Positions 17,427 to 26,717 are shown, counted from the first letter of the stretch. The stretch: 38,267 bases of DNA from Archaeoglobaceae archaeon (GCA_015520485.1 WAPX01000048.1:1-38267); one strand, 5' to 3'. Numbers and translations are program-made. The notes: generated by a model from the letters alone, not told the origin.

Positions 17427-17435
17427 ATTTAAAAA
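17427..17435 (+). promoter_or_regulatory. Candidate TATA box of the chelatase gene
   Basis: ATTTAAAAA lies 22-30 bases before the ATG at 17457, predicting a leaderless transcript. This argues for that start rather than the GTG at 17436. Confidence 0.55.
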
Positions 17436-17456
17436 GTGTCTGCAATAACAGTAAAA

Positions 17457-19406
17457 ATGGTTGATAAGATGTCAGAATTACTTGTCTTTCCGTTTTCAGC
17501 AATAGTGGGGCAGGAGAAAGCCAAGCTCGCACTGCTGTGTAACGCAATAAATCCAGCGATTGGTGGCGTTTTGCTCAGCGGAGACAAGGGCTGTGGAAAA
17601 TCGACGATGGTCAGAGCTCTTGCCGACGTTTTGCCGGAGATAAAGGTCGTGAAGGGGTGTATGTTCAACTGCAACCCGGAAAACGAGGTTGAAATGTGCG
17701 AGTACTGCAGGGAGAGAGCGAAAAAAGGCGAAATTGAGGTGGAACTGATAAAAATGAGAGTCGTTGACCTGCCGCTGAGCGTTACGGTGGACAGACTCGT
17801 TGGAAGTGTGGACATAGAAAAAGCTCTGAAAGAGGGAGTCAGAGCCATACAGCCGGGAATTCTCGCACAGGCGAACAGAAACATTCTGTACATCGACGAA
17901 GTAAACCTGCTCGACGACTACGTTGCGGATGTGCTGTTAGACTCTGCGGCAATGGGATGGAATTTTGTTGAGAGAGAGGGCATAAGCCTGAAGCACCCGG
18001 CAAGGTTTGTTCTCGTTGGCAGCATGAATCCGGAGGAAGGAGAGCTCAGACCCCAGATACTGGACAGGTTCGGGCTTTACGTTCAGGTTGAGGCGGTGGA
18101 CGATGTCGAGCAGAGGATGGAAATCCTCGGCAGGGTTGAGGAGTTTCAGAGCGATCCTCAGGGATTCAGAAAGAGGTTCGAGAGCGAACAGAGAAGAATA
18201 AGGGAGAGCGTTGCAAGGGCGAGAGAAATCCTGAACAGGGTCGAGATCGATGAAGACCTGCTGAAGTTTCTGGTAAAAACGATTGTCGATCTGGGCATAA
18301 AAACTCACAGAGCTGAGATCGTATGTCTGAGAACGGCAAAAGCTATAGCAGCTTTCGAGGGCAGAAAAAAAGTAACTTTTGAAGACGTGAAAAGGGCAAT
18401 GGAACTCGCATTACCTCACAGAACAAAAAGCAAGCCGTTTGAAGATATCAAACCTCCGTACGGCAGTGAAAAAAGAGACGGGAGAGAAGGCAAAGACGAA
18501 AACGAGAATAAAAGTAAAAGTAAAAAAAATGAAAGTGAAAGTAAAAATAATTTAAAAAGTAAAAACAGCACGGGTAAAAACAGAAAATCAAAACAGGGAG
18601 AAAAAAGTGAAAGCGAAACCGGGATGAATAGCAGAAAACCGGATGACAGAGAAGAAACCGTAAAAATATCAGATCTGCCGGGTAAGTGCAGTTACGGAAA
18701 AGCCCACCTCAGAGGTTCGAGGGGGGAAAGGGTAAGCTCAACCGAAGGGTTTGGCGTGCACGTATACAGTATTCCCGGAAGGGGAGGCGAAATAGACGTT
18801 TTTGGAAGTCTGAAAAACGCACTGCTCAGAAACCCCGAAAGCTGGGAGGTTACAGAAAGAGACCTGCTCGTGAAGGTAAAGAGGGTCAGAGTGCCCAGAC
18901 TTACAGCAGTCGTCCTCGACGCGAGCGGGAGCATGTTCGTCAGGAGAAGGCTTTCCGTAGCGAAAGCAATAGCAAGGTCTCTCGTCGAGAACGGCTACGT
19001 TAAAAGAGACCTGCTGTCTTTAACGGTCTTCAGAAATACCTCTGCAAGAACAGTGGTCAGTCCTACGAAAAGGTACTCTGCTATCTTTAAAGCCCTCGAT
19101 GAGGTGGAGTTTGGCGGTAAAACCCCTCTCACTCTCGCTCTGAGGGAAATCAGAAGACTTGCAAAAGCGTTCAGAGCAAAAAACAAAAATTCCGTGGTTA
19201 AAGCTGTGCTCATTACGGACGGAAAGGCAAACGTCCCCGTCAGAAGGGGCACGGGAAGCATAAGAGAGGAGATAGCCGAGGAGCTGGAGAGGCTTATCAG
19301 AGAGAACGTTAAACTGGAGGTTTATGACACGAGGCGGGGCTTTGATCCCACGCCCTCTTTCACAGAAATGATGGAAAAAGCTGGATTTAAAGTCTGGAGA
19401 GTTTAG
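17457..19406 (+). CDS. ChlI-ChlD fusion, AAA+/VWA metal-chelatase subunit
   Basis: The 649-residue protein fuses the two ATPase-side subunits of Mg- or Co-chelatases. The AAA+ part (1-330) has Walker [10 protein letters not shown] (42-50), Walker [12 protein letters not shown] and a cysteine-rich insert ([17 protein letters not shown]) seen in ChlI-like proteins. The VWA part (about 480-649) has the MIDAS signature LDASGSMFV. Archaeal proteins of this kind are thought to work with CobN-type subunits in cobalt insertion for cobalamin; no cobN is in the window, but cbiB is. Residues 338-400 are an unusual Lys/Ser/Asn/Glu low-complexity linker encoded by A-rich DNA. The start at 17457 is set by the TATA box at 17427. 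Confidence 0.88.
   Translation: MVDKMSELLVFPFSAIVGQEKAKLALLCNAINPAIGGVLLSGDKGCGKSTMVRALADVLPEIKVVKGCMFNCNPENEVEMCEYCRERAKKGEIEVELIKMRVVDLPLSVTVDRLVGSVDIEKALKEGVRAIQPGILAQANRNILYIDEVNLLDDYVADVLLDSAAMGWNFVEREGISLKHPARFVLVGSMNPEEGELRPQILDRFGLYVQVEAVDDVEQRMEILGRVEEFQSDPQGFRKRFESEQRRIRESVARAREILNRVEIDEDLLKFLVKTIVDLGIKTHRAEIVCLRTAKAIAAFEGRKKVTFEDVKRAMELALPHRTKSKPFEDIKPPYGSEKRDGREGKDENENKSKSKKNESESKNNLKSKNSTGKNRKSKQGEKSESETGMNSRKPDDREETVKISDLPGKCSYGKAHLRGSRGERVSSTEGFGVHVYSIPGRGGEIDVFGSLKNALLRNPESWEVTERDLLVKVKRVRVPRLTAVVLDASGSMFVRRRLSVAKAIARSLVENGYVKRDLLSLTVFRNTSARTVVSPTKRYSAIFKALDEVEFGGKTPLTLALREIRRLAKAFRAKNKNSVVKAVLITDGKANVPVRRGTGSIREEIAEELERLIRENVKLEVYDTRRGFDPTPSFTEMMEKAGFKVWRV
18505..18585 (+). 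repeat. A-rich simple-sequence tract inside the chelatase gene
   Basis: The linker between the AAA+ and VWA parts is encoded by repeated AAAAGT/GAAAGT units with an uninterrupted run of eight A at about 18527-18534. The encoded peptide is a Lys/Ser/Asn/Glu repeat. Runs like this are prone to replication slippage, and the region may vary in length between strains. Confidence 0.6.
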
Positions 19407-19424
19407 CCCAAAAGCAAAGCCAGA

Positions 19425-19886
19425 TTACCTCAAAACAGGCCCAACATCTTCAAATCCCTGCCTCTGCCCGGTTCCGGCGAGTTTCTGCAGTTTTTTCGGA
19501 TTTAAAATTAAGTCCACGGCATTTCTCACGTGCTCTCTAACTCTGTTTTCCGTCACTTCGAGCAGTTCTTTCTCGTCCCTGCACTCGTCTTCGTGAACGA
19601 AAACCTCTATTACGTGCGTGTTCGTCATGAGCTGAACCATTATCAGCCCCAGCGAGGCTTCGTGAGCGCACTGCTTGTCTATGGGCTTCGGGCCGGGCAT
19701 ACCCATTGCCACGACTATTGAGCAGTTTCTCTCCTCTATGAGCTTCTTTGCCGCAACCGGCAGGTCTTTAACTCCCGGAACCGTGTACCTTTCGTAGGGA
19801 AGAGAACAGATTCTCCTGAGCTCGTCTATCGCTATTTTTCCCATGTTGACCCTCGCAAACGTCGTGTCAGCAAAACCAACCTTCAC
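19425..19886 (-). CDS. ribC: Riboflavin synthase, archaeal type
   Basis: The 153-residue enzyme dismutates two 6,7-dimethyl-8-ribityllumazine molecules to riboflavin. The archaeal enzyme is unrelated to bacterial RibE and resembles lumazine synthase. Markers are KVGFADTTFARVNMGKIAIDEL, YTVPGVKDLPVAAKKLIEE, VVAMGMPGPKPIDKQCAHEASLGL and VIEVFVHEDE. Length is normal. It is divergent from the kinase at 19945 with 58 bases between the starts, and its 3' end faces the chelatase gene. Confidence 0.95.
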   Translation of the reverse strand: MKVGFADTTFARVNMGKIAIDELRRICSLPYERYTVPGVKDLPVAAKKLIEERNCSIVVAMGMPGPKPIDKQCAHEASLGLIMVQLMTNTHVIEVFVHEDECRDEKELLEVTENRVREHVRNAVDLILNPKKLQKLAGTGQRQGFEDVGPVLR

Positions 19887-19944
19887 GCAGCAAGCTACCT
19901 TTTCCGGCGAAAAAGCTTTTCGGATTCACGCCACAAATTCCGTG

Positions 19945-20535
19945 ATGGCAGAGGAAGTGCTGGAAAAGTTAATCTTGGAAAAATTTGAGAAAAAGATCAG
20001 GGGGAGGCACTCGACAGTTTACGTTCTTGGAGGTAGAGTGGTTAAAGTCTTTAAAAAGGATTTGAGCTACAATTTCTGGAAAGAGGTTGCTTTTCTCTCT
20101 TACCTCCAGCCCAGAGGTTTCGTTCCGAAAATTTACGCCATACAGCCGTCCAGTTCGTCGATAACGATGGAGTACATAGACGGTAAAAACATTGGAGAAC
20201 TCGCTAAAAACGGAAAACTTAGCGCGAAAATGGTGATTGACTGTATGGACGTGTGCAGGACTCTCGACACCCTGATGATCCAGAAGGAGGAAATGAGTAG
20301 ACCGGAAAAGCACATAATATTCAGAGATGGTGAACCCTATTTCATAGACTTCGAAAGGAGCGTAATAACGCCAAAGCCCGCAAACGTAACCCAGTTCACG
20401 AGCTACCTGATAAAAAAATTTAAAATCGAATCCGAGCTCACAGACCTTGTTAAAGAGTACAAGAGGAAGTTCGACGAAGCGAGTTATTCTGAGCTCAGGT
20501 CAAATTTAATGCGTGTTTTGAGTTCTGAGCTGTGA
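19945..20535 (+). CDS. COG2112-type predicted Ser/Thr protein kinase
   Basis: The 196-residue protein is a small RIO/Bud32-like kinase. The ATP-site Lys lies in RVVKVFKK, the helix-C Glu in WKEVAFLSYL, and the hinge is ITMEYIDGKNI. The catalytic loop is not the usual H-x-D...N. As in COG2112 proteins it reads SRPEKHIIF, followed by the metal-binding Asp in YFIDFERS. Activity and substrate are therefore uncertain. An open frame extends upstream to 19843 across the riboflavin synthase start, but the ATG at 19945 gives the expected N-terminus. No partner gene is evident. Confidence 0.75.
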   Translation: MAEEVLEKLILEKFEKKIRGRHSTVYVLGGRVVKVFKKDLSYNFWKEVAFLSYLQPRGFVPKIYAIQPSSSSITMEYIDGKNIGELAKNGKLSAKMVIDCMDVCRTLDTLMIQKEEMSRPEKHIIFRDGEPYFIDFERSVITPKPANVTQFTSYLIKKFKIESELTDLVKEYKRKFDEASYSELRSNLMRVLSSEL

Positions 20536-20563
20536 TTACCGTTTCTGTCTAATTGATCTTTAT

Positions 20564-21484
20564 TTACAGAATTTTAAGGGTGCTGACAGCCATCACCAGC
20601 AGAATCGAGAAAAAAACAGCCATAGCGGACAGCTCCCTGAAAATCTCTACAGCCAGTACGACGTCATTTCTATCCGGTAATTTCCCCTCCGGATTTATTA
20701 CGTAGTATCCCGGTTTCTCTAACCTGAGGTTCAGAGCGTACGCCATGGCCACCATTGAACACGCATTCACCTTGCCCTCTATCCCCTCAAAAACGGCCTT
20801 AATCGTTCTCCTTCCTCTACCGTACCTCAGTGCGAGAATGGAAATAAAAATAACCGATAGTCTTGCCGGAACGAAGTTTAAAACATCATCGAGTCTCGCA
20901 GCAAACTTGCCAAACCAGAAGTACTTTCTGTTTCTGTAGCCAATCATGGCGTCGCACGTGTTTGCAGCTCTGTAAACCATGGCACCGCTCAAACCTGAAA
21001 GGGCGTAGTAAAACACAGGTGCCATGACTGAATCAACGAAGTTCTCGGCTATTGATTCCACCACTGCGGAACACCTCATTTCGTAACCGAGCTTTTTTAC
21101 GTCTCTGCTGACCAGCATCTGAACTCTATAAGCCTCGAAATCCGAGTTAATTGCCGCGTTTACGTGCTCAACCATTGACCTGATCGAGAAAGTGCACTTC
21201 AGCAGGTACACTGAAAGCAGAAACGATATAATCTTTACACATACGTTAAATTTCATAAGAATGCTGGGTATCTGCGCTAAACCGCAGGAAAAGGCCAGAA
21301 CAGCCAGAGTGGAAAAGGTGCCCGAGAAAAAGCTCGGAAAATTCTGAGTGTTGATTTTCTCAAATACGGACATCAGCTTACCGTACCACACCACTGGATG
21401 AACAAAAACGGGTGGCTCCCCCATGCAGAGGTCAAAAGCCACAGCCGTCACCAGCAGAACTGCATCGAAGATCGTTCTGTTCAC
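20564..21484 (-). CDS. cbiB: Adenosylcobinamide-phosphate synthase (CbiB/CobD)
   Basis: The 306-residue membrane protein attaches the aminopropanol arm to adenosylcobyric acid late in cobalamin synthesis. Characteristic segments are DLCMGEPPVFVHPVVWYGKL, AVVESIAENFVDSVMAPVFYYALSGLSGAMVYRAANTCDAMIGYRN and the F-x-A-R-L-DD motif (GKFAARLDDVLNFVPARLS). Several hydrophobic helices agree with its known membrane location. A TATA-like CTTAAAGTAC on the minus strand, about 24 bases upstream, suggests a leaderless transcript. It is divergent from radA. No other cobalamin-synthesis operon surrounds it. Confidence 0.95.
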   Translation of the reverse strand: MNRTIFDAVLLVTAVAFDLCMGEPPVFVHPVVWYGKLMSVFEKINTQNFPSFFSGTFSTLAVLAFSCGLAQIPSILMKFNVCVKIISFLLSVYLLKCTFSIRSMVEHVNAAINSDFEAYRVQMLVSRDVKKLGYEMRCSAVVESIAENFVDSVMAPVFYYALSGLSGAMVYRAANTCDAMIGYRNRKYFWFGKFAARLDDVLNFVPARLSVIFISILALRYGRGRRTIKAVFEGIEGKVNACSMVAMAYALNLRLEKPGYYVINPEGKLPDRNDVVLAVEIFRELSAMAVFFSILLVMAVSTLKIL

Positions 21485-21598
21485 AGCTTATAAACTCCAA
21501 AAAGTACTTTAAGTAATTCTGTTGGAGAAGTATGCTAAAAAGTTAAGAGAGGGTTGATGTAAACCACAAGTTTTTGATGTAAAAGCAGGGTGAGTGTA

Positions 21599-22612
21599 AT
21601 GGCTGAAAATATGGTTGAAAGAGAAGACGAGCAGAAAAGTGAATCCGGACACGTAGACTTGGAGGATATACCGCACGTGGGTCCTGCCATAGCGGAAAAG
21701 CTAAGAGAGGCAGGATATACGACTGTAGAGGCTGTTGCCGTTGCTTCTCCATCCGAACTCGCATCAATAGAGGGACTATCTATTAGTGAGTCCACCGCTG
21801 CAAAGATAGTTGCTGCTGCGAGAAAGCTCGCCTCAGTTGGAGGGTTTGAAAGCGGAGATCGCGTTCTTGAAAGAAGAAAGAATATTGGAAAGATAACCAC
21901 CGGCAGTAAAGCCTTTGACGACCTCCTCGGGGGAGGAGTGGAAACACAATCCATAACCGAGTTTTTTGGAGAATTCGGCAGCGGTAAGACGCAGGTCTGC
22001 CACCAGCTTGCTGTAAACGTACAGCTACCAAAAGATCAGGGAGGTTTGGAGGGGTGCGTAATCGTCATAGATACGGAAAACACGTTCAGACCTGAGAGAA
22101 TAATGCAGATGGCAGAGGGAAAGGGGCTCGACCCCAGAGAAGTTTTGAAGAACATATACGTTGCTCAGGCTTACAACTCAAATCACCAGATGCTCCTCGT
22201 CGACAACGCAAAGGAGCTTGCGAACAAACTCAAAAAAGAGGGGAAGGAGGTAAAGCTGCTCATAGTCGATTCACTGATGGCACACTTCAGAGCGGAATAC
22301 GTCGGAAGGGGAACTCTTGCAGACAGACAGCAGAAGCTGAACAAGCACCTGCACGACCTGCTCAGATTCGGAGAACTGTTCAACGCCGCAATAGTCGTTA
22401 CCAACCAAGTTCAGGCGAGACCCGACATATTTTACGGCGATCCGACAAAACCCGTGGGAGGTCACATAGTTGCACACACAGCAACTTTCAGGGTGTACCT
22501 CAAAAAGAGCAAGGGAGAGCTCAGAGTGGCAAGGCTGATCGACTCTCCCCATCTGCCGGAGGGAGAAGCTCTGTTCAGAATTACCGAAAAGGGAATTACG
22601 GACAAGAAGTGA
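21599..22612 (+). CDS. radA: DNA repair and recombination protein RadA
   Basis: The 337-residue archaeal recombinase forms filaments on single-stranded DNA and drives strand exchange. The N-terminal helix-hairpin-helix domain ([22 protein letters not shown]) precedes the RecA core with Walker [29 protein letters not shown] and the loop region [20 protein letters not shown]. Length is typical of Archaeoglobus-like RadA. The ATG at 21599 is preferred over the GTG at 21590 because GGGTGAG lies just upstream. Its TGA directly abuts the stop of the convergent TFE gene; together they form TGATCA. Confidence 0.98.
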   Translation: MAENMVEREDEQKSESGHVDLEDIPHVGPAIAEKLREAGYTTVEAVAVASPSELASIEGLSISESTAAKIVAAARKLASVGGFESGDRVLERRKNIGKITTGSKAFDDLLGGGVETQSITEFFGEFGSGKTQVCHQLAVNVQLPKDQGGLEGCVIVIDTENTFRPERIMQMAEGKGLDPREVLKNIYVAQAYNSNHQMLLVDNAKELANKLKKEGKEVKLLIVDSLMAHFRAEYVGRGTLADRQQKLNKHLHDLLRFGELFNAAIVVTNQVQARPDIFYGDPTKPVGGHIVAHTATFRVYLKKSKGELRVARLIDSPHLPEGEALFRITEKGITDKK

Positions 22613-23149
22613 TCAGGAGCTTACTTTTCTCGCTCTCCTTTTAGCTCCGTCTATTTTTGCTATGAGTTCGTCTATTTTTTTTATTTCTTCTTTCAGATTT
22701 TCCAGCACTATGCTCGTATCAAAGTACTCAAGGGGCGCTCCACACCTCGGGCATGTGAAGTTCAGGTCCATGGCTTCCTCGTAGTTCACCTTTACACACC
22801 CGTTTATGCAGAGGTAGTAAACGCTCATTTCCTCTGCCTCAAGTTTTTCCTGAAGCTTTTTCTTCGTTTTCAGCAGTTCTCTTTTCAGCACCTCGTCCTC
22901 CTTATCGTACCTTATTCGCCAGTAGTACTCCATCCATCCGGTTTCGTCATCTCTTCTTCTCCTGTAATCTGCAAGTCCTATCTCGTAGAGGTAAAAAAGA
23001 GCTTTTCTTATGTCGTTTATTTCCACTCCAAGTTCTGCAGCGATTTCCTCGTCGGTAAACTCCCTCTTCGGATGTAGCGTGTATACTATCAGTCCAACTT
23101 CGCCAGCGACTCGTTCTATGAGTTCTCTGATTAAGTCCTCTCGATCCAT
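22613..23149 (-). CDS. tfe: Transcription factor E (TFE alpha)
   Basis: The roughly 178-residue factor is the archaeal homologue of TFIIE-alpha. It helps open promoter DNA and load RNA polymerase. A winged helix occupies the N-terminal 80 residues (FTDEEIAAELGVEINDIRKALFYLYEIGLADYRRRRD), followed by a coiled linker and a zinc ribbon (YLCINGCVKVNY and FTCPRCGAPLEYFD). The first zinc knuckle reads CxxxC rather than the usual CxxC. A GTG at 23161 would add four residues and sits about 25 bases from a minus-strand TATA-like element (plus 23184-23191), so it is a real alternative to ATG 23149. Confidence 0.93.
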   Translation of the reverse strand: MDREDLIRELIERVAGEVGLIVYTLHPKREFTDEEIAAELGVEINDIRKALFYLYEIGLADYRRRRDDETGWMEYYWRIRYDKEDEVLKRELLKTKKKLQEKLEAEEMSVYYLCINGCVKVNYEEAMDLNFTCPRCGAPLEYFDTSIVLENLKEEIKKIDELIAKIDGAKRRARKVSS

Positions 23150-23253
23150 GTCTGCATTCACAGGCTTACTATTTCTGCAACGAAGTATTTAACGTTTTTT
23201 AAACTGCCGTATCATGAACTGTGCCTGTGCAGTATATATTTATAGCATCTGGA

Positions 23254-23302
23254 GCCTCCGGGGATTTGCTAATAAATGTCAAATCTCAGGCATAAACCGG
23301 AG
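23254..23302. promoter_or_regulatory. Nested inverted repeats upstream of feoB
   Basis: GGATTTG (23262-23268) pairs with CAAATCT (23280-23286) around an 11-base loop. GCCT (23254-23257) pairs with AGGC (23288-23291), and CTCCGG (23256-23261) is the reverse complement of CCGGAG (23297-23302), so the two outer pairings exclude each other. The segment lies between the TFE promoter and the feoB TATA box. It could be an operator pair or part of a transcribed leader. Confidence 0.4.
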
Positions 23303-23307
23303 TGCGC

Positions 23308-23325
23308 TGACACCTTGGCAGGTCA
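23308..23325. promoter_or_regulatory. Candidate operator next to the feoB TATA box
   Basis: The 18-base element begins TGAC and ends GTCA, with an inner ACCT...AGGT inverted repeat around TTGGC/TGGC. It lies immediately upstream of the TATA box, where a metal-dependent repressor or activator could block or assist TBP/TFB. The regulator is not identified. Confidence 0.35.
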
Positions 23326-23327
23326 AC

Positions 23328-23336
23328 ATTTAAAAA
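23328..23336 (+). promoter_or_regulatory. Candidate TATA box of feoB
   Basis: ATTTAAAAA lies 27-35 bases before the ATG at 23363, giving a nearly leaderless transcript. A second TATA-like stretch (TATATATTTAT, about 23233-23243) lies further upstream. Confidence 0.55.
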
Positions 23337-23362
23337 GCTCACAGCAATAGCGGACAGGGAAC

Positions 23363-25078
23363 ATGCGGAAGTTGAGAGTTGCCATGGTCGGTAATCCGAA
23401 CGTTGGAAAAACTGCGATACTCAATGCTCTCACCGGGGGAAACTTTCAGGTCGGAAACTTTCCCGGAACAACTGTGGAAAGAAAAGAGGGAAAAACAACA
23501 ATAGATAACGTTAAGGTGGAGTTCATAGACCTGCCCGGAATTTACAGTCTGAAAGCTTACAGTGCTGATGAGGAGGTTTCAAGAAAATTCCTTTTTGAGG
23601 GGGATTACGACCTGATTCTGAACGTTATCGACGCGTCAAATCTGGAGAGAAACCTCTACCTGACGTTACAACTGTGCTCCACAAAATCTCCAATGGTAAT
23701 AGCGCTGAACATGATCGACGAAGCTGAAAAGAGAGGAATCTGGGTTAACTCCAAAAAGCTCTCGGAGTTTCTGGGTGTGCCTGTAGTTGAAACCGTGGCA
23801 GTCAGAGGTGAGGGAATAGACAAGCTCAGAAAAGCAATTTTCAATCCCGGAAAGTGCAGGATTTCCGCTAAGTCGAGAGAAGAAGCAATAAAGCTTGCAG
23901 AGGAAATAACGAGAAGTGTTTTGAAAAAGAAGAGCAGCCTGACCTGCGTTGACGAGCTGGATGAGGTTTTTACCGATCCTGTCGTGGGAATGCTGATTTT
24001 CCTCTCCGCAATGTGGATGCTTTTCAAGTTCACCTATCAGGTAGCTTCACCTTTCGTTAAACTGATTGAGGTTGGAGTGGATTTTGCTGCTGGATTAATT
24101 GGTAGTAAAAACGTTTTTTATTCCCTGCTGAGCGGAGGTGTTATCAAGGGCGTTGGAAGCGTACTCGTCTTCGTGCCGAACATAGCGTTCCTCTTCATAG
24201 GGCTCGCTTTTATGGAACTCAGCGGTTACATGGCGAGAGCAGTTTTTCTGATGGACAGAATTATGAGCAGACTGAAGTTAAACGGCAGAGCTGCCATACC
24301 GCTGATAATGGGCTTCGGCTGCAACGTCCCGGCTGTGCTGACTGCGAGGGGTATAGAGGACAGCAGGGTAAGATTTGCCACGATACTGAGCATTCCGTTT
24401 ATATCCTGCAGTGCGAGACTTCCAGTGTATGTTTTGCTTGCCGGCCTGTTTTTCCCGAAAAACGGAGGGGAGGTTTTAATGGTAATCTACCTTCTGAGCG
24501 TTGGTTTCGCCCTTTTAACAGCTTACCTGCTGAGAACCTTCGTTTTTAAAGGAGACGCTGACTTTGTGATGGAACTGCCCCCCTACAGAATACCAAACCT
24601 GAAAGACGTGTTCATGAACAGCTGGCACGGATTGAAGCACTTTCTGGAGAAGGCAGGTACAATAATACTCGCAATGTCTGTAGTGCTCTGGTTCATAACA
24701 AACTACCCGAGCAGAGTGGACAGCTATGCTTTCGTGATTGGAGATGCAATAAAACCGCTGTTCTCTCCAATGGGCTGGGGAAGAGAGGTTTCTATTGCCC
24801 TGCTGACCGGACTCATAGCGAAGGAAGTGATAGTGGAGACTCTCAGCGTTACGGCTCAAAATCTGCACGCCTTGCTGAGTCCAGCACAGGCTTTTGCCCT
24901 GATGGTCTTTATACTGCTGTACATGCCCTGCACGGCTACAATGGCGGTTATAAAGAGTGAAACCGGAAGCTGGAAGTGGGTGGCTTTTTCGGCAGTGTAC
25001 AGCTTTTTGATTGCTTACGTGACAGCTCTAACTGCGCTGTATCTGCTTCGCCTGTGGTTGATTTACGGGTTCGGGTAG
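23363..25078 (+). CDS. feoB: Ferrous iron transport protein FeoB
   Basis: The 571-residue inner-membrane Fe2+ transporter has an N-terminal G domain (G1 GNPNVGKTA, switch GNFPGTTVERKEG, G3 DLPGIYSL, G4 LNMID) and a C-terminal membrane domain with Gate motifs (GFGCNVPAVLTARGI; LTGLIAKEVIVETL). It is shorter than typical bacterial FeoB, mainly through a shorter linker and C-terminus, as often in archaea. No feoA precedes it. It leads a same-strand group with a small membrane protein (55-base gap), a radical SAM protein (3-base gap) and a YeiH-type transporter (4-base gap). Confidence 0.96.
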   Translation: MRKLRVAMVGNPNVGKTAILNALTGGNFQVGNFPGTTVERKEGKTTIDNVKVEFIDLPGIYSLKAYSADEEVSRKFLFEGDYDLILNVIDASNLERNLYLTLQLCSTKSPMVIALNMIDEAEKRGIWVNSKKLSEFLGVPVVETVAVRGEGIDKLRKAIFNPGKCRISAKSREEAIKLAEEITRSVLKKKSSLTCVDELDEVFTDPVVGMLIFLSAMWMLFKFTYQVASPFVKLIEVGVDFAAGLIGSKNVFYSLLSGGVIKGVGSVLVFVPNIAFLFIGLAFMELSGYMARAVFLMDRIMSRLKLNGRAAIPLIMGFGCNVPAVLTARGIEDSRVRFATILSIPFISCSARLPVYVLLAGLFFPKNGGEVLMVIYLLSVGFALLTAYLLRTFVFKGDADFVMELPPYRIPNLKDVFMNSWHGLKHFLEKAGTIILAMSVVLWFITNYPSRVDSYAFVIGDAIKPLFSPMGWGREVSIALLTGLIAKEVIVETLSVTAQNLHALLSPAQAFALMVFILLYMPCTATMAVIKSETGSWKWVAFSAVYSFLIAYVTALTALYLLRLWLIYGFG

Positions 25079-25133
25079 TTCAGGTTTAAACGAAAGCGGG
25101 AACTGACAAAAGCTGAAAAAGAGGGGGTCTGAA

Positions 25134-25496
25134 GTGAGAAGCGACGTTAAGCACAAACTCATATGCTTTACCTACTTTACTGTATTCCTGATTTTATCGT
25201 TGCTAGAGGTAAAAAGCTCAGTACCGGATGCGTTCGTCCTTTTTACAGTGTCCCTGTGTTTCGCTCTTAGCTTCAGGAGGGGTAAAGTTTACGCCGTTGC
25301 CGCCTCAATACTGAGCATTGCGTTTGCCACGGTATCTCTTATGGCTGTTATATCTTCAATCGTGCTCACGCTCCTCAGCGCTCGAACCATCGACATCTCT
25401 CAGATAACCGGAGCTCTCATAAAGCAGCTCGGCGTGCTCGGTTTTGTGTCCGCACCATTCCTGATTGACCTGCTGAAAAGCTGGAGAGAAGACTGA
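25134..25496 (+). CDS. Small membrane protein of unknown function
   Basis: The 120-residue product has about four hydrophobic helices (about residues 10-25, 31-46, 54-82 and 93-112) and short charged ends, with no recognised motif. The GTG start follows a GGGGGTCTGA stretch, a weak ribosome site. It sits between feoB and the radical SAM gene, three bases before the latter's start, so it belongs to the same operon. It might assist one of the membrane transporters, but nothing in the sequence shows this. Confidence 0.6.
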   Translation: MRSDVKHKLICFTYFTVFLILSLLEVKSSVPDAFVLFTVSLCFALSFRRGKVYAVAASILSIAFATVSLMAVISSIVLTLLSARTIDISQITGALIKQLGVLGFVSAPFLIDLLKSWRED

Positions 25497-25499
25497 CAG

Positions 25500-26717
25500 G
25501 TGAGGAACTTCAAGGTTAAACGTTTTATTCTTTACGACCTCACACATTTCATGTTCGACCTCAAAGAAAAGCCGTTCATAGTTTTCTGGGAGTTGACGAG
25601 AGCGTGCATGCTCGCCTGCAAACACTGCAGGGCAAAAGCTCAGAAAAAGAGGCACCCCGATGAGCTGAACACGAAGGAAGCTTTTGCGGTAATAGACATG
25701 CTCAGGGAGTTTGGAAAACCCTACCCTCTTGTCGTTGTTACCGGCGGAGATCCTCTGATGAGAGATGACCTCTTTGAAATACTGGAACAGGCTTCGAGCT
25801 CCAAAATCAGGGTTGCAGTCGCTTTCAGCGGAACACCCTTAGCTACGAGGGATAAGATAGAGAAACTGAAGGACAGCGGAGTGTCAAGGATTGCAATAAG
25901 CATAGACGGCAGCAACGCAGAAATACACGACACCTTCAGAGGTGTGAAGGGAACTTTTGAAACGAGCATGAAGATAATAGATACTGCGAACGAGGTTGGC
26001 ATTCCACTGCAAATAAACACCACCGTTACGAACTTTAACCTGCACGACCTGCCAGACATGGTAAAACTGTGCCTGAGCAAGGGCGCAGTTCTGTGGGACG
26101 TATTTTTTGTCGTGCCCACCGGCAGAGCGAAGAAAGAGTACATGCCAGGCGCTCAGGAATTTGAAGATATCTTGTGCTGGCTTTACGACGTGAGCAAAAA
26201 AGTTAATTTAAACGTGAAAAGCTCTGCAGCGTGCCATCTTAGGAGAATTGAGTTTATGAGAGATTCAGGAGTAATGCCCGAGACTGCAGAACTGTATCAG
26301 GAGTTGCTTGAAAGGCTGGAGAAAATTACAGTTAAAGGTAAGAGCGAAGAGAGCAAAATAGTCATGGGTTCCCACGGCAGAAGTCTGGCAGTGGACGGAA
26401 TAAAAAGAATGATGGGAATAACCGACGGCAGAGGCATGTTCTTCATAAGTCACACGGGAGAAGTTTATCCTAGCGGTTTTCTGCCTGTTGTTGCTGGCAA
26501 CGTCAGAGAAAAATCTTTAAAGGAGATATACATGGAATCTGCCGTGTTTAAAGACCTCAAAGATCCGGAAAAACTGAAGGGCAAGTGCGGGAAGTGTGAA
26601 TTCAGGTACATATGTGGCGGAAGCAGGGCAAGAGCTTACGCGGTTTATGGAGATTACCTCGCACAGGAGCCGAGGTGCATATACAGGCCGGGTAAATTCG
26701 AGCTTATAAAAGTTTAA
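25500..26717 (+). CDS. Radical SAM/SPASM protein (TIGR04053-like)
   Basis: The 405-residue protein has a radical SAM core with the cluster motif CMLACKHC (Cys36, Cys40, Cys43), the GGDPLMR SAM-binding segment and ISIDGS. A C-terminal SPASM region has CGKCEFRYICGGSRARAYAVYGDYLAQEPRC for auxiliary Fe-S clusters. The sequence pattern, including DLTHFMFDLKEKPFIVFWELTRAC and VLWDVFFVVPTGRA, resembles the TIGR04053 group, whose chemistry I do not know. SPASM enzymes modify peptides or tetrapyrroles; a haem-pathway role (AhbC/AhbD-like) is an alternative that I cannot support. The GTG at 25500 is chosen for tight packing; the ATG at 25551 is possible. Confidence 0.82.
   Translation: MRNFKVKRFILYDLTHFMFDLKEKPFIVFWELTRACMLACKHCRAKAQKKRHPDELNTKEAFAVIDMLREFGKPYPLVVVTGGDPLMRDDLFEILEQASSSKIRVAVAFSGTPLATRDKIEKLKDSGVSRIAISIDGSNAEIHDTFRGVKGTFETSMKIIDTANEVGIPLQINTTVTNFNLHDLPDMVKLCLSKGAVLWDVFFVVPTGRAKKEYMPGAQEFEDILCWLYDVSKKVNLNVKSSAACHLRRIEFMRDSGVMPETAELYQELLERLEKITVKGKSEESKIVMGSHGRSLAVDGIKRMMGITDGRGMFFISHTGEVYPSGFLPVVAGNVREKSLKEIYMESAVFKDLKDPEKLKGKCGKCEFRYICGGSRARAYAVYGDYLAQEPRCIYRPGKFELIKV

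Noticed and set aside
22605-22620. Palindrome TGATCA between radA and TFE as a regulatory site
   Set aside because: It is simply the two abutting TGA stop codons of convergent genes.
23254-23325. An H/ACA guide RNA or known riboswitch upstream of feoB
   Set aside because: There is no kink-turn and no two-sided guide pocket, and the fold matches no riboswitch class I know.
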